Positions 48,301 through 57,498 are shown, counted from the stretch's first letter. The stretch is DNA of 64,000 nucleotides from RHKX01 sp963820055 (GCA_963820055.1 CAWFYJ010000003.1:744001-808000), one strand, 5' to 3'. Numbers and translations: made by a program. Notes: generated from the sequence alone by a model not told the origin.

Positions 48301-48662
48301 CGCTCAGCCTCGGCGCCTCCGGGGTCGAGCGGCTCTCGCTCAACTTCGCCGCCTGGGGCCGTCTGCTCGACGAGACCGAGAACATGGGCATCGGCGGCCG
48401 TCTCCAGCGCCGGATCGCGAAGGCGCTCAACCCGTTCTTCCAGATCCAGTCGCTGCGCGACTTCAACGAGAAGTTCGACCCCGACTGGCTCCCCCGCTCG
48501 ATCGTCGTCGAGGACCCCGCCGACCTGCTCAAGGTCGCGCTCCTCTACGCGAGCATCGAGGGCTTCATCGACCTCCCGCTGGTCGGCCGCTTCCTCGAGC
48601 CACCGGTCCGCCGCGCCGAGAGCGGCATCGCGACGACGAGCGCGCCGGCGCCGCAGTTCTGA
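45303..48662 (+). CDS. Lysyl-tRNA synthetase fused to MprF-like lysyl-phosphatidylglycerol synthase
   Basis: The start is a GTG at 45303 with GAGAGGGAGC upstream, giving 1119 residues. Residues 1-503 are a full class II LysRS: OB-fold (RVSVAGRVIALRRHGGLDFIDLRD), motif 2 RVFRNEGLDTRHNPEFTMLE and motif 3 GLGIGMDRLVMLVTG. A Pro-rich linker (about 504-545) leads to about six membrane segments (550-753), then a DUF2156/MprF transferase domain (762-1086). It charges tRNA and probably transfers the lysine to membrane lipid. In mycobacterial LysX the order is the reverse. Whether it is the only LysRS cannot be told here. Confidence 0.92.
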   Translation: MSSEEKQGGEAGDGDDSRFIREERAHRLAKLDAMRERGIDPYPVRFDRDHTAAEIHERFAELGPGADSGERVSVAGRVIALRRHGGLDFIDLRDETGKIQLIATRDELGEDTLHDLNALDLGDWIGTEGIVVTSRRGELSIKVETFKLLSKALRPLPDMRHGLTDPEARYRRRYLDLIVDDDSREIFAKRSIVIAATRDVLLDRGFREVETPVLLSQAGGAAARPFITHHNALDIDMFLRIALELPLKRLIVGGMNRVFEVSRVFRNEGLDTRHNPEFTMLEAYQAFGDYHDMMELTESIIEASCMAANGHTKINVDGRELDMKPPYRRATMAELIEENAGVKMHPSMPIAEAREIADRFDVEWLDVWGAGKIMAEVYDETCEAKLIEPTFVMDHPREVSPLARAHRDDPTLTERFELVVAARELANAYSELNDPVDQAQRFQSEAKLQAGGDDEAEPVDDDYVEALEYGLPPTGGLGIGMDRLVMLVTGVDTIRDVILFPTLRPEEGREAAPKTLDLDVGDVGDSGEAPAPPPIQTPTRWTGRPRGRSQATRVLAWLTALLGLASLLPTLPWVHGSLGLGDLLSRTGRSYLFIVSAVLGIGLITVSLQLARGKRRAWAIAMFLFAAAAIVHLVKGPDPIAALLDIAMLVALASYRTEFRAKGDASSLRQAILFVPFYLLVVGVFGFVSLLTQRDFVTPDLSFGGMVEATYGGLLGFDGPYDFEHRIFSDFFGDALLVLGIVGLILFLYLLFRPLVRDRGPEEEARERAREIVRANGSDTLAYFALRRDKSYFFSADGRSLIAYAYVRGYAMVAADPVGPPEDAGEVLDEFLAFCAEQGWKAAFLAVREDATPMYRDRGMHSLYLGDEAILRCRDFSLDGGDMKAVREAVNRVGKHHHFELIKETDASRPLIDELNEISEEWRDGAEERGFTMELGQDVEGTEEDFVLAIARESGEGGRVAGFLRFVPCYGTDPGYSLDLMRRRPDSANGLTEYLIANAALSLGASGVERLSLNFAAWGRLLDETENMGIGGRLQRRIAKALNPFFQIQSLRDFNEKFDPDWLPRSIVVEDPADLLKVALLYASIEGFIDLPLVGRFLEPPVRRAESGIATTSAPAPQF

Positions 48663-48676
48663 GCCGGCTTCGACCG

Positions 48677-48693
48677 GTGCGCTAACGGCGCAC
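48677..48693 (+). terminator. Weak hairpin after the LysRS fusion gene
   Basis: GTGCGC and GCGCAC pair around a TAACG loop, 15 bases after the stop at 48662. No T-run follows. It could end transcription before the propeller operon. The remaining 90 bases hold only an AT-richer patch (TTAGAATCAATAA) that might include a -10 element. Confidence 0.3.
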
Positions 48694-48783
48694 AGACGCT
48701 CGCTACTGACTTAGAATCAATAACGGAGAGTCCACCGCGGTGAGGTCAGCACCACACCGCAACCATGGGAAGTCGAGAGTGTC

Positions 48784-50280
48784 TTGAAGGTCATGAGAGT
48801 CGTTTCGTCCTTTGTCGCCGTGATTGTCGCCGGGGCCTTCGCCGCCAGCGCGAGCGCCGCCCCGATCCCCGACGCCGGGGTTCCCTCGATTCCGACCTCG
48901 ACCGGCTCGGCCGCCGCGAAGAACCCGATCAAGAACCCGACGGTTCCCGAGCAGAACCCGTTCATGACGGACAACCCGAACTCAAACATCCACAACGACA
49001 CGTGGATGACGGACGCCTACAACCGCAAGGGTCCGCTCGGCGAGAACCTGCAGACCGACAGCTACACCTACCCGTCGTCGCTCTGCGGCTCGATCACCTT
49101 CGACTCGCAGGGCCGGATCCTGACGAGCTGCCCCTCGATCCCCTTCCCGCCGCAGCTCCGGATCATCGACCCCGAGACGATGGCGCCGATCGACACGCTC
49201 GACATGCCCACGGCCCCGAACCCGCCGAACACGCCCGCCTACCAGAACTTCACCGGCGGCGGGTACTTCTACCTCGACAACAAGGACAAGATCTGGGCGG
49301 CGACGAAGACCGACCACATCTACAGGGTCGGCTTCGGCGACGACGGCGACACGCTGACGGTCGAGCGCGACTACGACCTGACGGGGGTCCTCGACGCCGA
49401 CACCGAGCGGATCACCTCCGCCCTGCCCGACTACGACGGCCGGATCTGGTTCATCTCGAAGGCCAACGCCAAGATCGGCACGCTCGATCGCAAGACCGGC
49501 GACCTGAAGACGATCCAGCTCGACGACGACGAGGAGATCGAGAACTCGTTCTCCGTGGACTCCACCGGCGTCTACATCGTCTCCAACAAGCGGATGTACA
49601 AGCTGAAGGCGAACAAGAACGGCAAGCCGAAGATTCTCTGGCAGCAGAAGTACCCGAACTCCGGGATCGTCAAGCCGAGCCAGGTCGACGCCGGATCCGG
49701 GACGACGCCGACCAACCTCGCCGGGGGATACGTCGCGATCACCGACAACGCCGACCCGATGAACGTCGTCGTCTACCGCTCGAAGACGAACCTGAAGAAG
49801 AACCAGAAGCGGGTCGTCTGCAAGGTGCCGGTGTTCTCGAAGGGCGCGAGCGCCACCGAGAACTCGATCATCGCCTCGAAGCGCTCGCTGGTCGTCGAGA
49901 ACAACTACGGCTACCAGGATCCGTTCGGGGTCAACTCCGGCGCTCTCACCGAGCCCGGCTTCGCCCGCGTCGACATCGACAAGGACGGCAAGGGCTGCAC
50001 AAAGAAGTGGACCAATCACGACGTGCGGGCGCCGACGGTCGTCCCGAAGATGTCGACGAAGACGGGCCTCATCTACACCTACCAGCGCCCCGAGGACCCG
50101 ACCAACCAGGGTTACTTCTGGACCGCGATCGACTTCCGGACCGGAAAGACGAAGTGGACGAAGTACGCCGGGTCGGGGCTCGTCTACAACAACAACTACG
50201 CCGGCCTCGCGCTCGGCCCCGACGGAACCGCCTACCTCGGCGTGATCGGCGGGATCATCGCGCTGCGCGACGGGAACTGA
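48784..50280 (+). CDS. Secreted beta-propeller hypothetical protein
   Basis: The protein has 498 residues from a TTG at 48784 (an ATG at 48793 is the alternative). It has a signal peptide (VVSSFVAVIVAGAFAASASA) and a body of repeated blade-like units, for example GSITFDSQGRILTSCPS, YFYLDNKDKIWAATKTDHIYRV, GRIWFISKANAKIGTLDRKTGDL and LGPDGTAYLGVIGGIIALRDG. This pattern is a PQQ/SGL-type beta-propeller. No catalytic residue is evident; it may bind a ligand. Two DUF1254 genes follow four bases on. Confidence 0.85.
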   Translation: MKVMRVVSSFVAVIVAGAFAASASAAPIPDAGVPSIPTSTGSAAAKNPIKNPTVPEQNPFMTDNPNSNIHNDTWMTDAYNRKGPLGENLQTDSYTYPSSLCGSITFDSQGRILTSCPSIPFPPQLRIIDPETMAPIDTLDMPTAPNPPNTPAYQNFTGGGYFYLDNKDKIWAATKTDHIYRVGFGDDGDTLTVERDYDLTGVLDADTERITSALPDYDGRIWFISKANAKIGTLDRKTGDLKTIQLDDDEEIENSFSVDSTGVYIVSNKRMYKLKANKNGKPKILWQQKYPNSGIVKPSQVDAGSGTTPTNLAGGYVAITDNADPMNVVVYRSKTNLKKNQKRVVCKVPVFSKGASATENSIIASKRSLVVENNYGYQDPFGVNSGALTEPGFARVDIDKDGKGCTKKWTNHDVRAPTVVPKMSTKTGLIYTYQRPEDPTNQGYFWTAIDFRTGKTKWTKYAGSGLVYNNNYAGLALGPDGTAYLGVIGGIIALRDGN

Positions 50281-50284
50281 ACCG

Positions 50285-51712
50285 ATGCGGATGCGGACCG
50301 GCGGCGTGATCGCGGGGCTGGCAGCGGTGCTGTCGGTCCTCGCCGTCACCGCGCCGACGGCGGAGGCCGGGCTCGCCTCCCCCACGCCCCAGCAGGCCGA
50401 CTCGCTGGGCCGCCAGGCGTACCGCTACGGGTTGCCGCTGCTCGAGTTCTCGCGGGTCCGTCGCGAGCAGACCAGCGTCGCCTGCCCCGACGGCAAGGGC
50501 AACTCCCCGGTCAACACGTTCTCGAACGCCAAGCAGTTCCCGAGCCCCGACGACCGGACCGTAGTCGCGCCCAACACCGACACGCTCTATTCGATCGCCC
50601 ATCTCGATCTCGGTCACGGGCCGATCGTCCTCAGCCACCCGAACATGGGCGACCGCTACTTCAGCTTCGAGCTGCTCGACCCCTACACGAACGTCATCGA
50701 CTTCATCGGGACGCGCGAGACCGGCTCGAAGGCCGGCAGGTTCGCGATCAGCTGGAAGGGCAAGCCGGGCAAAGCGGCGCTGGACTCGAAGGACGGCAAG
50801 TCGATGCCGGTGATCAAGTCGAAGTACCGGCACGTCTGGGTGATCGGCCGGACGCTCGCGACCGATCGGGCCGACCAGCGCGCCGCCTATTCGAGCATGA
50901 AGAAATACGGGCTCTCCCGGATCGGCCGCGACCCGAAGGCCTTCCCGAAGAATTGCGACCCCGGTGAGCCGGGCGAGTTCCCGACGCCGACCGACGGCAA
51001 GGCGTTCGTCGCCAAGCTCAACCGCAAGCTCGCGTCGAACCCGCCGCCGAAGCGCGACCGGCCGCTGCTCGACCAGCTCGCGACCGTCGGCATCGGCCCG
51101 GGTCTCTCGCCCGAGGACGCGAACCTCCCGCCCGACACGCTCGCCGCGCTCTACGACGCGATCACGTCCGAGGCCGCATCGTTCCCGACCGCGACCAGGA
51201 TCGACGCCCTTCAGAAGTCGATCGCCGCCGGCGGCTGGCTGCTGCCGGCCGGCAACATCGGCGACTACGGGACCGACTACGACTTCCGCGCCCAGATCGC
51301 CGTGATCGGGCTCGGCGCCAACACCCCCGACGAGGCGATCTACCCGACCGGGCTGACCGACTCGACCGGCGGGCTGCTCAACGGCGCCAACGACTACCGG
51401 ATCACCTTCCCTCCCGGCGAGCAGCCGCCGGCGAGGTACTTCTGGTCGCTGACCGTCTACGACAGCAACGGCTACCTGACGCCGAACCCGATCGGCCGCT
51501 ACTCGCTCGGCCCGAGCCACCCGCCGCTGCTCGAGAAGCCCGACGGGTCGATCGTCATCGCCCTCCAGCAGACCGAGCCCGCCGAGGCGAACGTCAACTG
51601 GCTGCCGACGCCGAACTCCGGCTTCCGCCTCAACCTGCGGCTCTACGGCCCCAGCAGGGCGGCGCAGAACGGCGCCTGGTCGCCGCCTCCGACAGTGAAG
51701 GTCTCACCGTGA
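50285..51712 (+). CDS. Secreted DUF1254/DUF1214 protein (copy 1)
   Basis: The 475-residue protein starts MRMRTGGVIAGLAAVLSVLAVTAPTAEA, a signal peptide. The DUF1254 domain covers about residues 35-170 (RYGLPLLEFSRVR, VVAPNTDTLYSIAHLDLGHGPIVL, MGDRYFSFELLDPYTNV), and DUF1214 the end (ARYFWSLTVYDSNGYL, RYSLGPSHPPLLEKPDGS). Function is unknown; family members are exported. It begins four bases after the propeller gene and overlaps the next copy by four bases (GTGA), so all three are co-translated. Confidence 0.9.
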   Translation: MRMRTGGVIAGLAAVLSVLAVTAPTAEAGLASPTPQQADSLGRQAYRYGLPLLEFSRVRREQTSVACPDGKGNSPVNTFSNAKQFPSPDDRTVVAPNTDTLYSIAHLDLGHGPIVLSHPNMGDRYFSFELLDPYTNVIDFIGTRETGSKAGRFAISWKGKPGKAALDSKDGKSMPVIKSKYRHVWVIGRTLATDRADQRAAYSSMKKYGLSRIGRDPKAFPKNCDPGEPGEFPTPTDGKAFVAKLNRKLASNPPPKRDRPLLDQLATVGIGPGLSPEDANLPPDTLAALYDAITSEAASFPTATRIDALQKSIAAGGWLLPAGNIGDYGTDYDFRAQIAVIGLGANTPDEAIYPTGLTDSTGGLLNGANDYRITFPPGEQPPARYFWSLTVYDSNGYLTPNPIGRYSLGPSHPPLLEKPDGSIVIALQQTEPAEANVNWLPTPNSGFRLNLRLYGPSRAAQNGAWSPPPTVKVSP

Positions 51713-53131
51713 ACAAGCACCAAGTCATCCGCCGCACCGCGGCCGTGCTCGCCGTTGCCGCGGCCTGCATCCTCCCCGCCGCCGCCCACGCGGGCACCGT
51801 GGGCGTGACCCCGCAGCAGGCGACCGAGCTCGGCAAGCAGGCCTACGAATACGGGTTCCCGCTGCTGGACATGCTGCGGATCCGTCACGAGATGACGAGC
51901 GTGCCCTGTCCGGACGGACGCGGCAACGCGCCGATCAACCACTTCGCGAACGCCTCCAAGTTCGCGACTCCGGACGACACGACCGTCGTGGCGCCGAACA
52001 CCGACACCCTCTACTCGCTGAGCCAGATCGACCTCAAGAAGGGCCCGATCATCCTCCGCCATCCCGACATGGGCGACCGCTTCTTCGACTTCGAGCTCGT
52101 CGATCCCTGGACGAACGTGATCGGCTACGTCGGGACGCGCACCACCGGCTCGAAGGCCGGCCGATTCGTGATCAGCTGGAACGGCGCGCAAGCAGTCCTC
52201 GAAGGTGAAGAAGCTCGACCTGCCGGTGATCAAGTCGAAGTACCGGCGGGTCTGGGTGATCGGCCGGACGCTGGCCGGCGACGCGGCCGACCAACAGGCC
52301 GCCTACGAGATCGAGAAGCGCTACAAGCTGACGAAGCTGAACGGCGACAAGTACAAGCTGCCCGCCGACTGCCACCGCGGCAAGGGCGAGCCCTCGCAGT
52401 ACCCGACCCCGACCGACGGGCCGGAGTTCATCAGCCAGCTGAACCAGGCGATGGCGAACAACCCGGCGCCCAGCCGCGACCAGCCGCTGCTCGATCAGCT
52501 CGCGACCGTCGGCATCGGCCCCGGGCTCTCGCCCGAGGACGCCGGGCTCTCGCCGGCGGCGCTCCAGGCCCTCTACGACGGCGTCAGCGCCGAGGCCGCG
52601 GCACTCCCGACGGCCGCCAAGGTCGGCTTCCTGCAGCAGTCGATCACGAACAAGGGCTGGGTCTTCGCCGATTCGAAGATCGGGCGCTTCGGCACCGACT
52701 ACGACTTGCGGGCGCGGATCGCCGTCGTCGGGATCGGCGCCAACACGCCCGAGGAGGCCGTCTACCCGGCCGCGCTCGCCGACTCCGACGGCAACCTGCT
52801 CAACGGCGCCAACGACTACGAGATGACCTTCCCCGCCGACGACCTGCCGCCGGCCAAGTACTTCTGGTCGCTGACGATGTACGACTTCGACGGCTACCTG
52901 GTCGACAACCCGATCGACCGCTACTCGCTCGGGCCGAGTCATCCGCCGCTGGTCACCCGCGACGACGGTTCGGTGGTCGTTGCGATCTCCCACGACGACC
53001 CGAACGACCCCGACGTCAACTGGCTGCCCTCCCCGGCCGGTGCCTTCCGCCTCAACATGCGGCTCTATGGCCCGAGCCAGCGGGTCCTGAACGGCAACTG
53101 GACCCCGCCCCCGGTCGTCAAGCAGCCGTAG
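51709..53131 (+). CDS. Secreted DUF1254/DUF1214 protein (copy 2), one frameshift
   Basis: This paralogue of the gene before it has a signal peptide (TAAVLAVAAACILPAAAHA), DUF1254 (YGFPLLDMLRIRHEMTS, VVAPNTDTLYSLSQIDL) and DUF1214 (KYFWSLTMYDFDGYL, RYSLGPSHPPLVTRDDGS). A one-base shift lies in the GC run at 52183-52189: the first frame gives RFVISWNGA and the second resumes with KQSSKVKKLDLPVIKSKYRRVWVIGR, which aligns with copy 1. As read, the two parts are separate. Sequence error is likely because the rest is well kept. Confidence 0.87.
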
Positions 53132-53134
53132 CGG

Positions 53135-54684
53135 CTAGCTCTCGCGTTCGCGCAGCTCGATCCGGCGGATCTTGCCGGTCAGGGTCTTCGGCAGCTCGTC
53201 GATGAACTCGACCTTGCGGGGGTAGGCATAGGCGCTGAGGCTGCCCCGCACGTGGGCCTTGATGTCGGCGGCGAGGTCGTCGGACGGCTCGTGGCCCTCG
53301 GCGAGGACGATGAACGCCTTGACGACGTTGCCCTTGACCTCGTCGGGGGAGGCGACGGCGGCCGCTTCGGCGACGGCCGGGTGCTCGAGGCACGCGGACT
53401 CGACCTCGAACGGGCCGATCCGGTAGCCGGCGGCGATGATCACGTCGTCGGCGCGGCCGGCGTACCAGACGTATCCGTCCTCGTCCATCGTCGCGGCGTC
53501 CGGGAGTGGAACCAGTCCCCGCCGAAGGTCTCCTCACTGGCCTCCGGCATCCGCCAGTAGCCGAGCGGGTAATGCGGGTTCGAGCGGGCCCGGAGGCAGA
53601 TCTCGCCGCGCTCGCCCTGGGCGACGGGGTTCTCGTCCTCGTCGAGGATCTGGACGTCCCAGCCGGGCATCGTCCGGCCCATCGAGCCCTCGCGGACCTC
53701 CATGAACGGGAAGTTGGCGCAGAGCGGGTACGACTCGGTCAGGCCGTAGTAGTCGAGGACGGTGACCCCGTACTGCTCGCGGAACCAGCGGATCGCCTCG
53801 GGGTTGAGCGGCTCGCCGGCGCTGCAGACGATCCGGAACTTCTGCGGGTACCTCTCCCCCGCACCCTCGATGGCCATCATCGCCCGCATCGCGGTCGGTG
53901 TCGTGAAGACGTTCGTCACCTCGTTGCGGGAGAGGAAGTCGAGCTGCTTGCCGGGCTCGAAGCCGCCCTCGCGCTGGTAGACGCACTGGACGGCGCCGAG
54001 CCGCCACGGGCCGAGCAGCGGGCTGATCCCCGCCGCCCACGCCCACTCCCCCATGCCGTGGAAGCGCTCGCCGGGCTGAACGTCGTGGCAGTAGGTGAAC
54101 TCCTCGTGGGCGAGGATGTAGCGGTGGGCGTGGACGATGCCCTTCGCCTTCCCGGTCGTGCCGGACGTGTAGTAGAGCTGGGCCGGGTCGTCGGCGGAGG
54201 TGTCCTCGCAGACGTGATCGATCGGAGCCCCGGCCAGGAGCTCGTCGTCGAGGACGAGAACCTCGCCGACCTGTTCGGCGTCGAAGCGGCCGGCGTTGGC
54301 GGCGTCGGTGACGAGGACCTTCGGCTCCGAGTCGCCGAGGCGGTGGCGGATGCCGTCGTCGCCGTAGAGCACCGACATCGAGAGCAGGATCGCCCCGAGC
54401 TTCCAGGTCCCGAAGAAGATCGCGGCGGTCTCGGGCGTCGGCGGCAGGACGACCGCGACCCGGTCTCCCCTGCCGACGCCGTGCTCGCGGAGGACGTGCG
54501 CGGCCTGGTTGGCGAGATCCTGCAACTCACCCCAGGCGACCTCGCGGGTGGCGCCGTCGTAGCGCTCCCAGACCATCGCGAGCACCTCGCGGTCGTGCTT
54601 GTCGCAGACGTCGGCGGCGATGTTGAACCGCTCGGGCACGTCCCAGCCGTGCCCCGCGCAGGCCTCCTCGTAGGAGCCGACCAT
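53135..54684 (-). CDS. AMP-binding acyl-CoA synthetase, one frameshift near C-terminus
   Basis: The restored protein has about 516 residues. ANL motifs are YYTSGTTGKAKGIVHAH (P-loop), YGLTESYPLC, and the C-terminal hinge WFHS-GDAATMDEDGYVWYAGRADDVII with the catalytic Lys in PKTLTGKIRRIELR. The break lies at about 53499-53506, between HS and MDEDGYVW. It resembles acetyl- or medium-chain acyl-CoA synthetases. It starts inside the stop codon of the GH9 gene (one-base overlap), and its stop is three bases from the converging DUF1254 gene. Confidence 0.9.
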
Positions 54685-56381
54685 CAGCAGCGGCCCTCGA
54701 GCGCTGCCATCAGCAGGATCGACGAAGCCGTGTAGTCGATCGCCGGCTCGGACGTGACGTAGTCCACGCGGCGATCCTCGTAGGTGGCGAAGTCGCTGTC
54801 AAACGGGCCCGAGGCATGGAAGCCCTGGCCCCGGACCTCCGACCGCGGGGCCGGCCCGCCGACGACCGCCCCCTTCGGCAGCCCGGAGCCGAACACCGAG
54901 CCCCAGTGGTGCGGGTGACGCGGCGCCCGCGGCCCGTAGCCGACGATGAAGCTCGACCCGTGTGGGTTGCGACCGAGCATCCAGTCCCGCGCCCCGGCGG
55001 CGACGCGACACCCGTCGGCGGGCCCGTGGGCGGCGGCGGTCGAGAGCGCCGCGAGTGCTCCGGCCGCGCCGTTCTGCGCCGTCGTGCCCCAGCTGAAGTA
55101 GCCGGGCATCCCGAATGCGTTCGAGCGCGACTGGCGGGCGGCGATCCGGCCGTTCTCGGCGAGCCGGTCGCAGGCGACGCGGCGGCCGGCCGCCGAGAAG
55201 TCGGCGCCGGTCGGGCCGAACGCGCCGCAGACCTCGGCCTCGCCGAACGAGGCGAAGTCGTCGACGGCCCCCATCGCCGCGTAGGCCCCGGTCTGTCGCT
55301 GGTCGGAGAGGAAACGGCGGAAGTCGGCCTCGTAGGCCGCCTCGCAAGGCCCCGCCGCGCAGGTGGCCCGGTAGAGCTCCGCGGCTCCGCTCGCCATCGA
55401 GTCCTTCCAGTTGTCGGCGGCGTAGAAGTCAGCGGCGTAGTTCGGGTAGCCGGCGTCCTTCAGCGGCCGGGCGGGCCGGCCGCTCGCCTCGCCGGCCGCG
55501 TACCAGTCACGAGCGGCGGCGAGTTGCTGCGGATCGCCAGTCCGCAGGTAAGCGAGCGCCAGCGCGGCGGCCGCCTTGCCGCCGAGGTCGCCGCCGATCT
55601 CCGGGTAGGCGAAGCGGATCCCGATCCCGGGGCGCGAGCTGTCGTCGTCGGAGGCCGGGTCGCGGAAGCCGACGTCGTGGTCGCGCTCGTCGCCGACCTG
55701 GGCGATGAACAGTCCCGGCGACGGGTGGGCGGCGAGCAGCCAGCGGACGCCGACATCGGCCTCGGCCTCGAGCTGCGGCGCCGCCGACGGCGCGAGGCGG
55801 GCCGCCGCCTCGAGCATCGCAGTCGCGAACGCCGTCGTCTGCGTGAAGTGGATCATGTCGCCGGCGTCCATCCAGCCGCCGGTCATGTCGATCGCCTCGC
55901 CGCCGTGGGACGGGGCATCGGGGTGGACGACGGCGTCGTGCAGGTGCGAGGGATCGTGGAACGAAGTCGGCTCATCGCCGTCGCGATTCGCATCGAAGTA
56001 GCCGAGCATGGCGTCGATGGCCGGCGCCGAGCCGCCCGCCCGCACCCGCCACGGCCGCGATCGCAGACCGCCGGCGACGACGGTGTACGACCCCGGCTCG
56101 CGGATCCGGCTGAGGTCGGCGCGATAGGCATGGCGCCACGGCGCCGGGCGGCCGTCGGCGCTGCGGAGGCGGCCGCGGAGGACCGTGCGGCCGCCATCCC
56201 GGACCGCGAACTTCCGGCCCGCCAGCGAGCGGTCGCTGCCGACGATCGCGACCTTGCTTTCGCCCGGTGCGCTCGGCCCGCCGACCCGGATCGCCGGCTT
56301 CGCCGCCCCGGCCCCGGCGGCGGCCAGCAGCGTCGTCGCCGCCGCGAGGACGGCGATCGCTGCGACGGCGCGGAGGGGCAT
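54684..56381 (-). CDS. Glycoside hydrolase family 9 (cellulase-like) secreted protein
   Basis: The start is MPLRAVAAIAVLAAATTLLA at 56381, a signal peptide; 565 residues. An N-terminal Ig-like domain (about residues 30-120) precedes the (alpha/alpha)6 catalytic domain: GGWMDAGDMIHFTQ holds the catalytic Asp pair, HPHHWGSV the active-site His motif, and SEPAIDYTASSILLMAAL the catalytic Glu at the end. GH9 enzymes cleave beta-1,4-glucans. It is coupled to an acyl-CoA synthetase, an odd partner. Confidence 0.9.
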   Translation of the reverse strand: MPLRAVAAIAVLAAATTLLAAAGAGAAKPAIRVGGPSAPGESKVAIVGSDRSLAGRKFAVRDGGRTVLRGRLRSADGRPAPWRHAYRADLSRIREPGSYTVVAGGLRSRPWRVRAGGSAPAIDAMLGYFDANRDGDEPTSFHDPSHLHDAVVHPDAPSHGGEAIDMTGGWMDAGDMIHFTQTTAFATAMLEAAARLAPSAAPQLEAEADVGVRWLLAAHPSPGLFIAQVGDERDHDVGFRDPASDDDSSRPGIGIRFAYPEIGGDLGGKAAAALALAYLRTGDPQQLAAARDWYAAGEASGRPARPLKDAGYPNYAADFYAADNWKDSMASGAAELYRATCAAGPCEAAYEADFRRFLSDQRQTGAYAAMGAVDDFASFGEAEVCGAFGPTGADFSAAGRRVACDRLAENGRIAARQSRSNAFGMPGYFSWGTTAQNGAAGALAALSTAAAHGPADGCRVAAGARDWMLGRNPHGSSFIVGYGPRAPRHPHHWGSVFGSGLPKGAVVGGPAPRSEVRGQGFHASGPFDSDFATYEDRRVDYVTSEPAIDYTASSILLMAALEGRC

Positions 56382-56429
56382 CGGCCAAAGGTACTCCGCC
56401 CGCACCGCCCGATCGGATACAACCCACCG

Positions 56430-56678
56430 ATGGACAACCGGAACATCCGCATCGTGGTCGAGACCGATAGGCACCGGATCGTCGGTGAGCTGACCCTGCC
56501 GTTCGAGGGCTATCGCAGCCGCCTCTCCGACTACCTGAACCAGGGCGATCTCGATTTCGTCGCCCTGACGAACGCCACGGTCATCGAGCACCTCAGATCC
56601 GGCGCCACCGACGCGAGCGAGCACGAGTTCATCGCCGTCGGTACGCGCCACGTCCTCTTCGCCTACCCCGACGAGTAG
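56430..56678 (+). CDS. Small conserved hypothetical protein (82 residues)
   Basis: The protein starts MDNRNIRIVVETDRHRIVGELTLP and continues FEGYRSRLSDYLNQGDLDFVALTNATV. The pattern is a short all-beta domain of the DUF6812-like kind seen next to metabolic genes in actinobacteria. The first two frames upstream lack a good start. It is divergent from GH9 (about 48 bases) and converges with the SDR gene. Function is unknown. Confidence 0.7.
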   Translation: MDNRNIRIVVETDRHRIVGELTLPFEGYRSRLSDYLNQGDLDFVALTNATVIEHLRSGATDASEHEFIAVGTRHVLFAYPDE

Positions 56679-56700
56679 GCCCGGCCCCCGCCCGCCCCAG

Positions 56701-57469
56701 TTACTTCGGAGGCATCCGGATCGCGCCGTCGAGGCGGATCGTCTCCCCGTTGAGCATCGGGTTCGCGGCGATCGCCGCCACGAGGTCGGCGAACTCGGCG
56801 GGGCGACCGAGACGGCTCGGGAACGGGATCGACTCACCGAGCGCCTGGCGGGCGGGCTCGGGGAGCGCCGCGAGAAGCGGCGTGTCGAACAGGCCCGGGA
56901 GCGATAGCCATGACGCGGATCCCGCGGCTGGCGAGGTCGCGGGCGGCGGGGAGCGTCATCCCGACGATCCCGGACTTCGAAGCCGCGTAGGCGATCTGGC
57001 CGATCTGCCCGTCGAAGGCGGCCACCGACGCGGTACTGACGAACAGGCCGCGCTCGCCCTCCTCGTCGGCGTCGTTGGCGTTCATCTGCGTCGTCGCGAG
57101 ACGCATCAGGTTGAACATGCCGACGAGGTTGACCTCGACGACGTTCTTGAAGAGGTCGAGCGGATGCGGCCCCTGCTTGCCGGTGACCCGCTGGGCCCAG
57201 CCGATGCCGGCGCAGCCGACCGCGATGCGGAGGCCGTGCGGCGCCTCGGAGGCGACCGTGACGGCGGCCTCGACGGCGTCGGGGTCGGTCACGTTGGCCT
57301 CGTGGAAGCTCGCCCGGTCGCCGAGTTCGGCGGCCAGCCCCTCGCCCTTCTCGCGGTTGAGGTCCGCGATGACGACATGTGCGCCGGCGCCATGGAGGCG
57401 CCGGACCGTGGCTTCGCCGAGGCCCGAGGCCCCGCCGCTTACGAGCGCGCCGGCTGAGTCGATCTGCAT
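56701..57469 (-). CDS. Short-chain dehydrogenase/reductase, one frameshift
   Basis: The SDR has about 255 residues when restored. The N-terminal NAD motif (AGALVSGGASGLGEATVRRL) is followed by VIADLNREKG, the catalytic YAASKSGIVGMTLPAARD, and the end FPSRLGRPAEFADLVAAIAANPMLNGETIRLDG in another frame. The shift is an extra base in a CCC run at 56894-56896, after RVMAIAPG. It most resembles 3-hydroxyacyl-CoA dehydrogenase type 2-like SDRs. A TAA stop at 56701 ends the restored frame. Confidence 0.9.
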
Positions 57470-57498
57470 CGACTCAGCCTATTGCGCGCGGGGACCGT

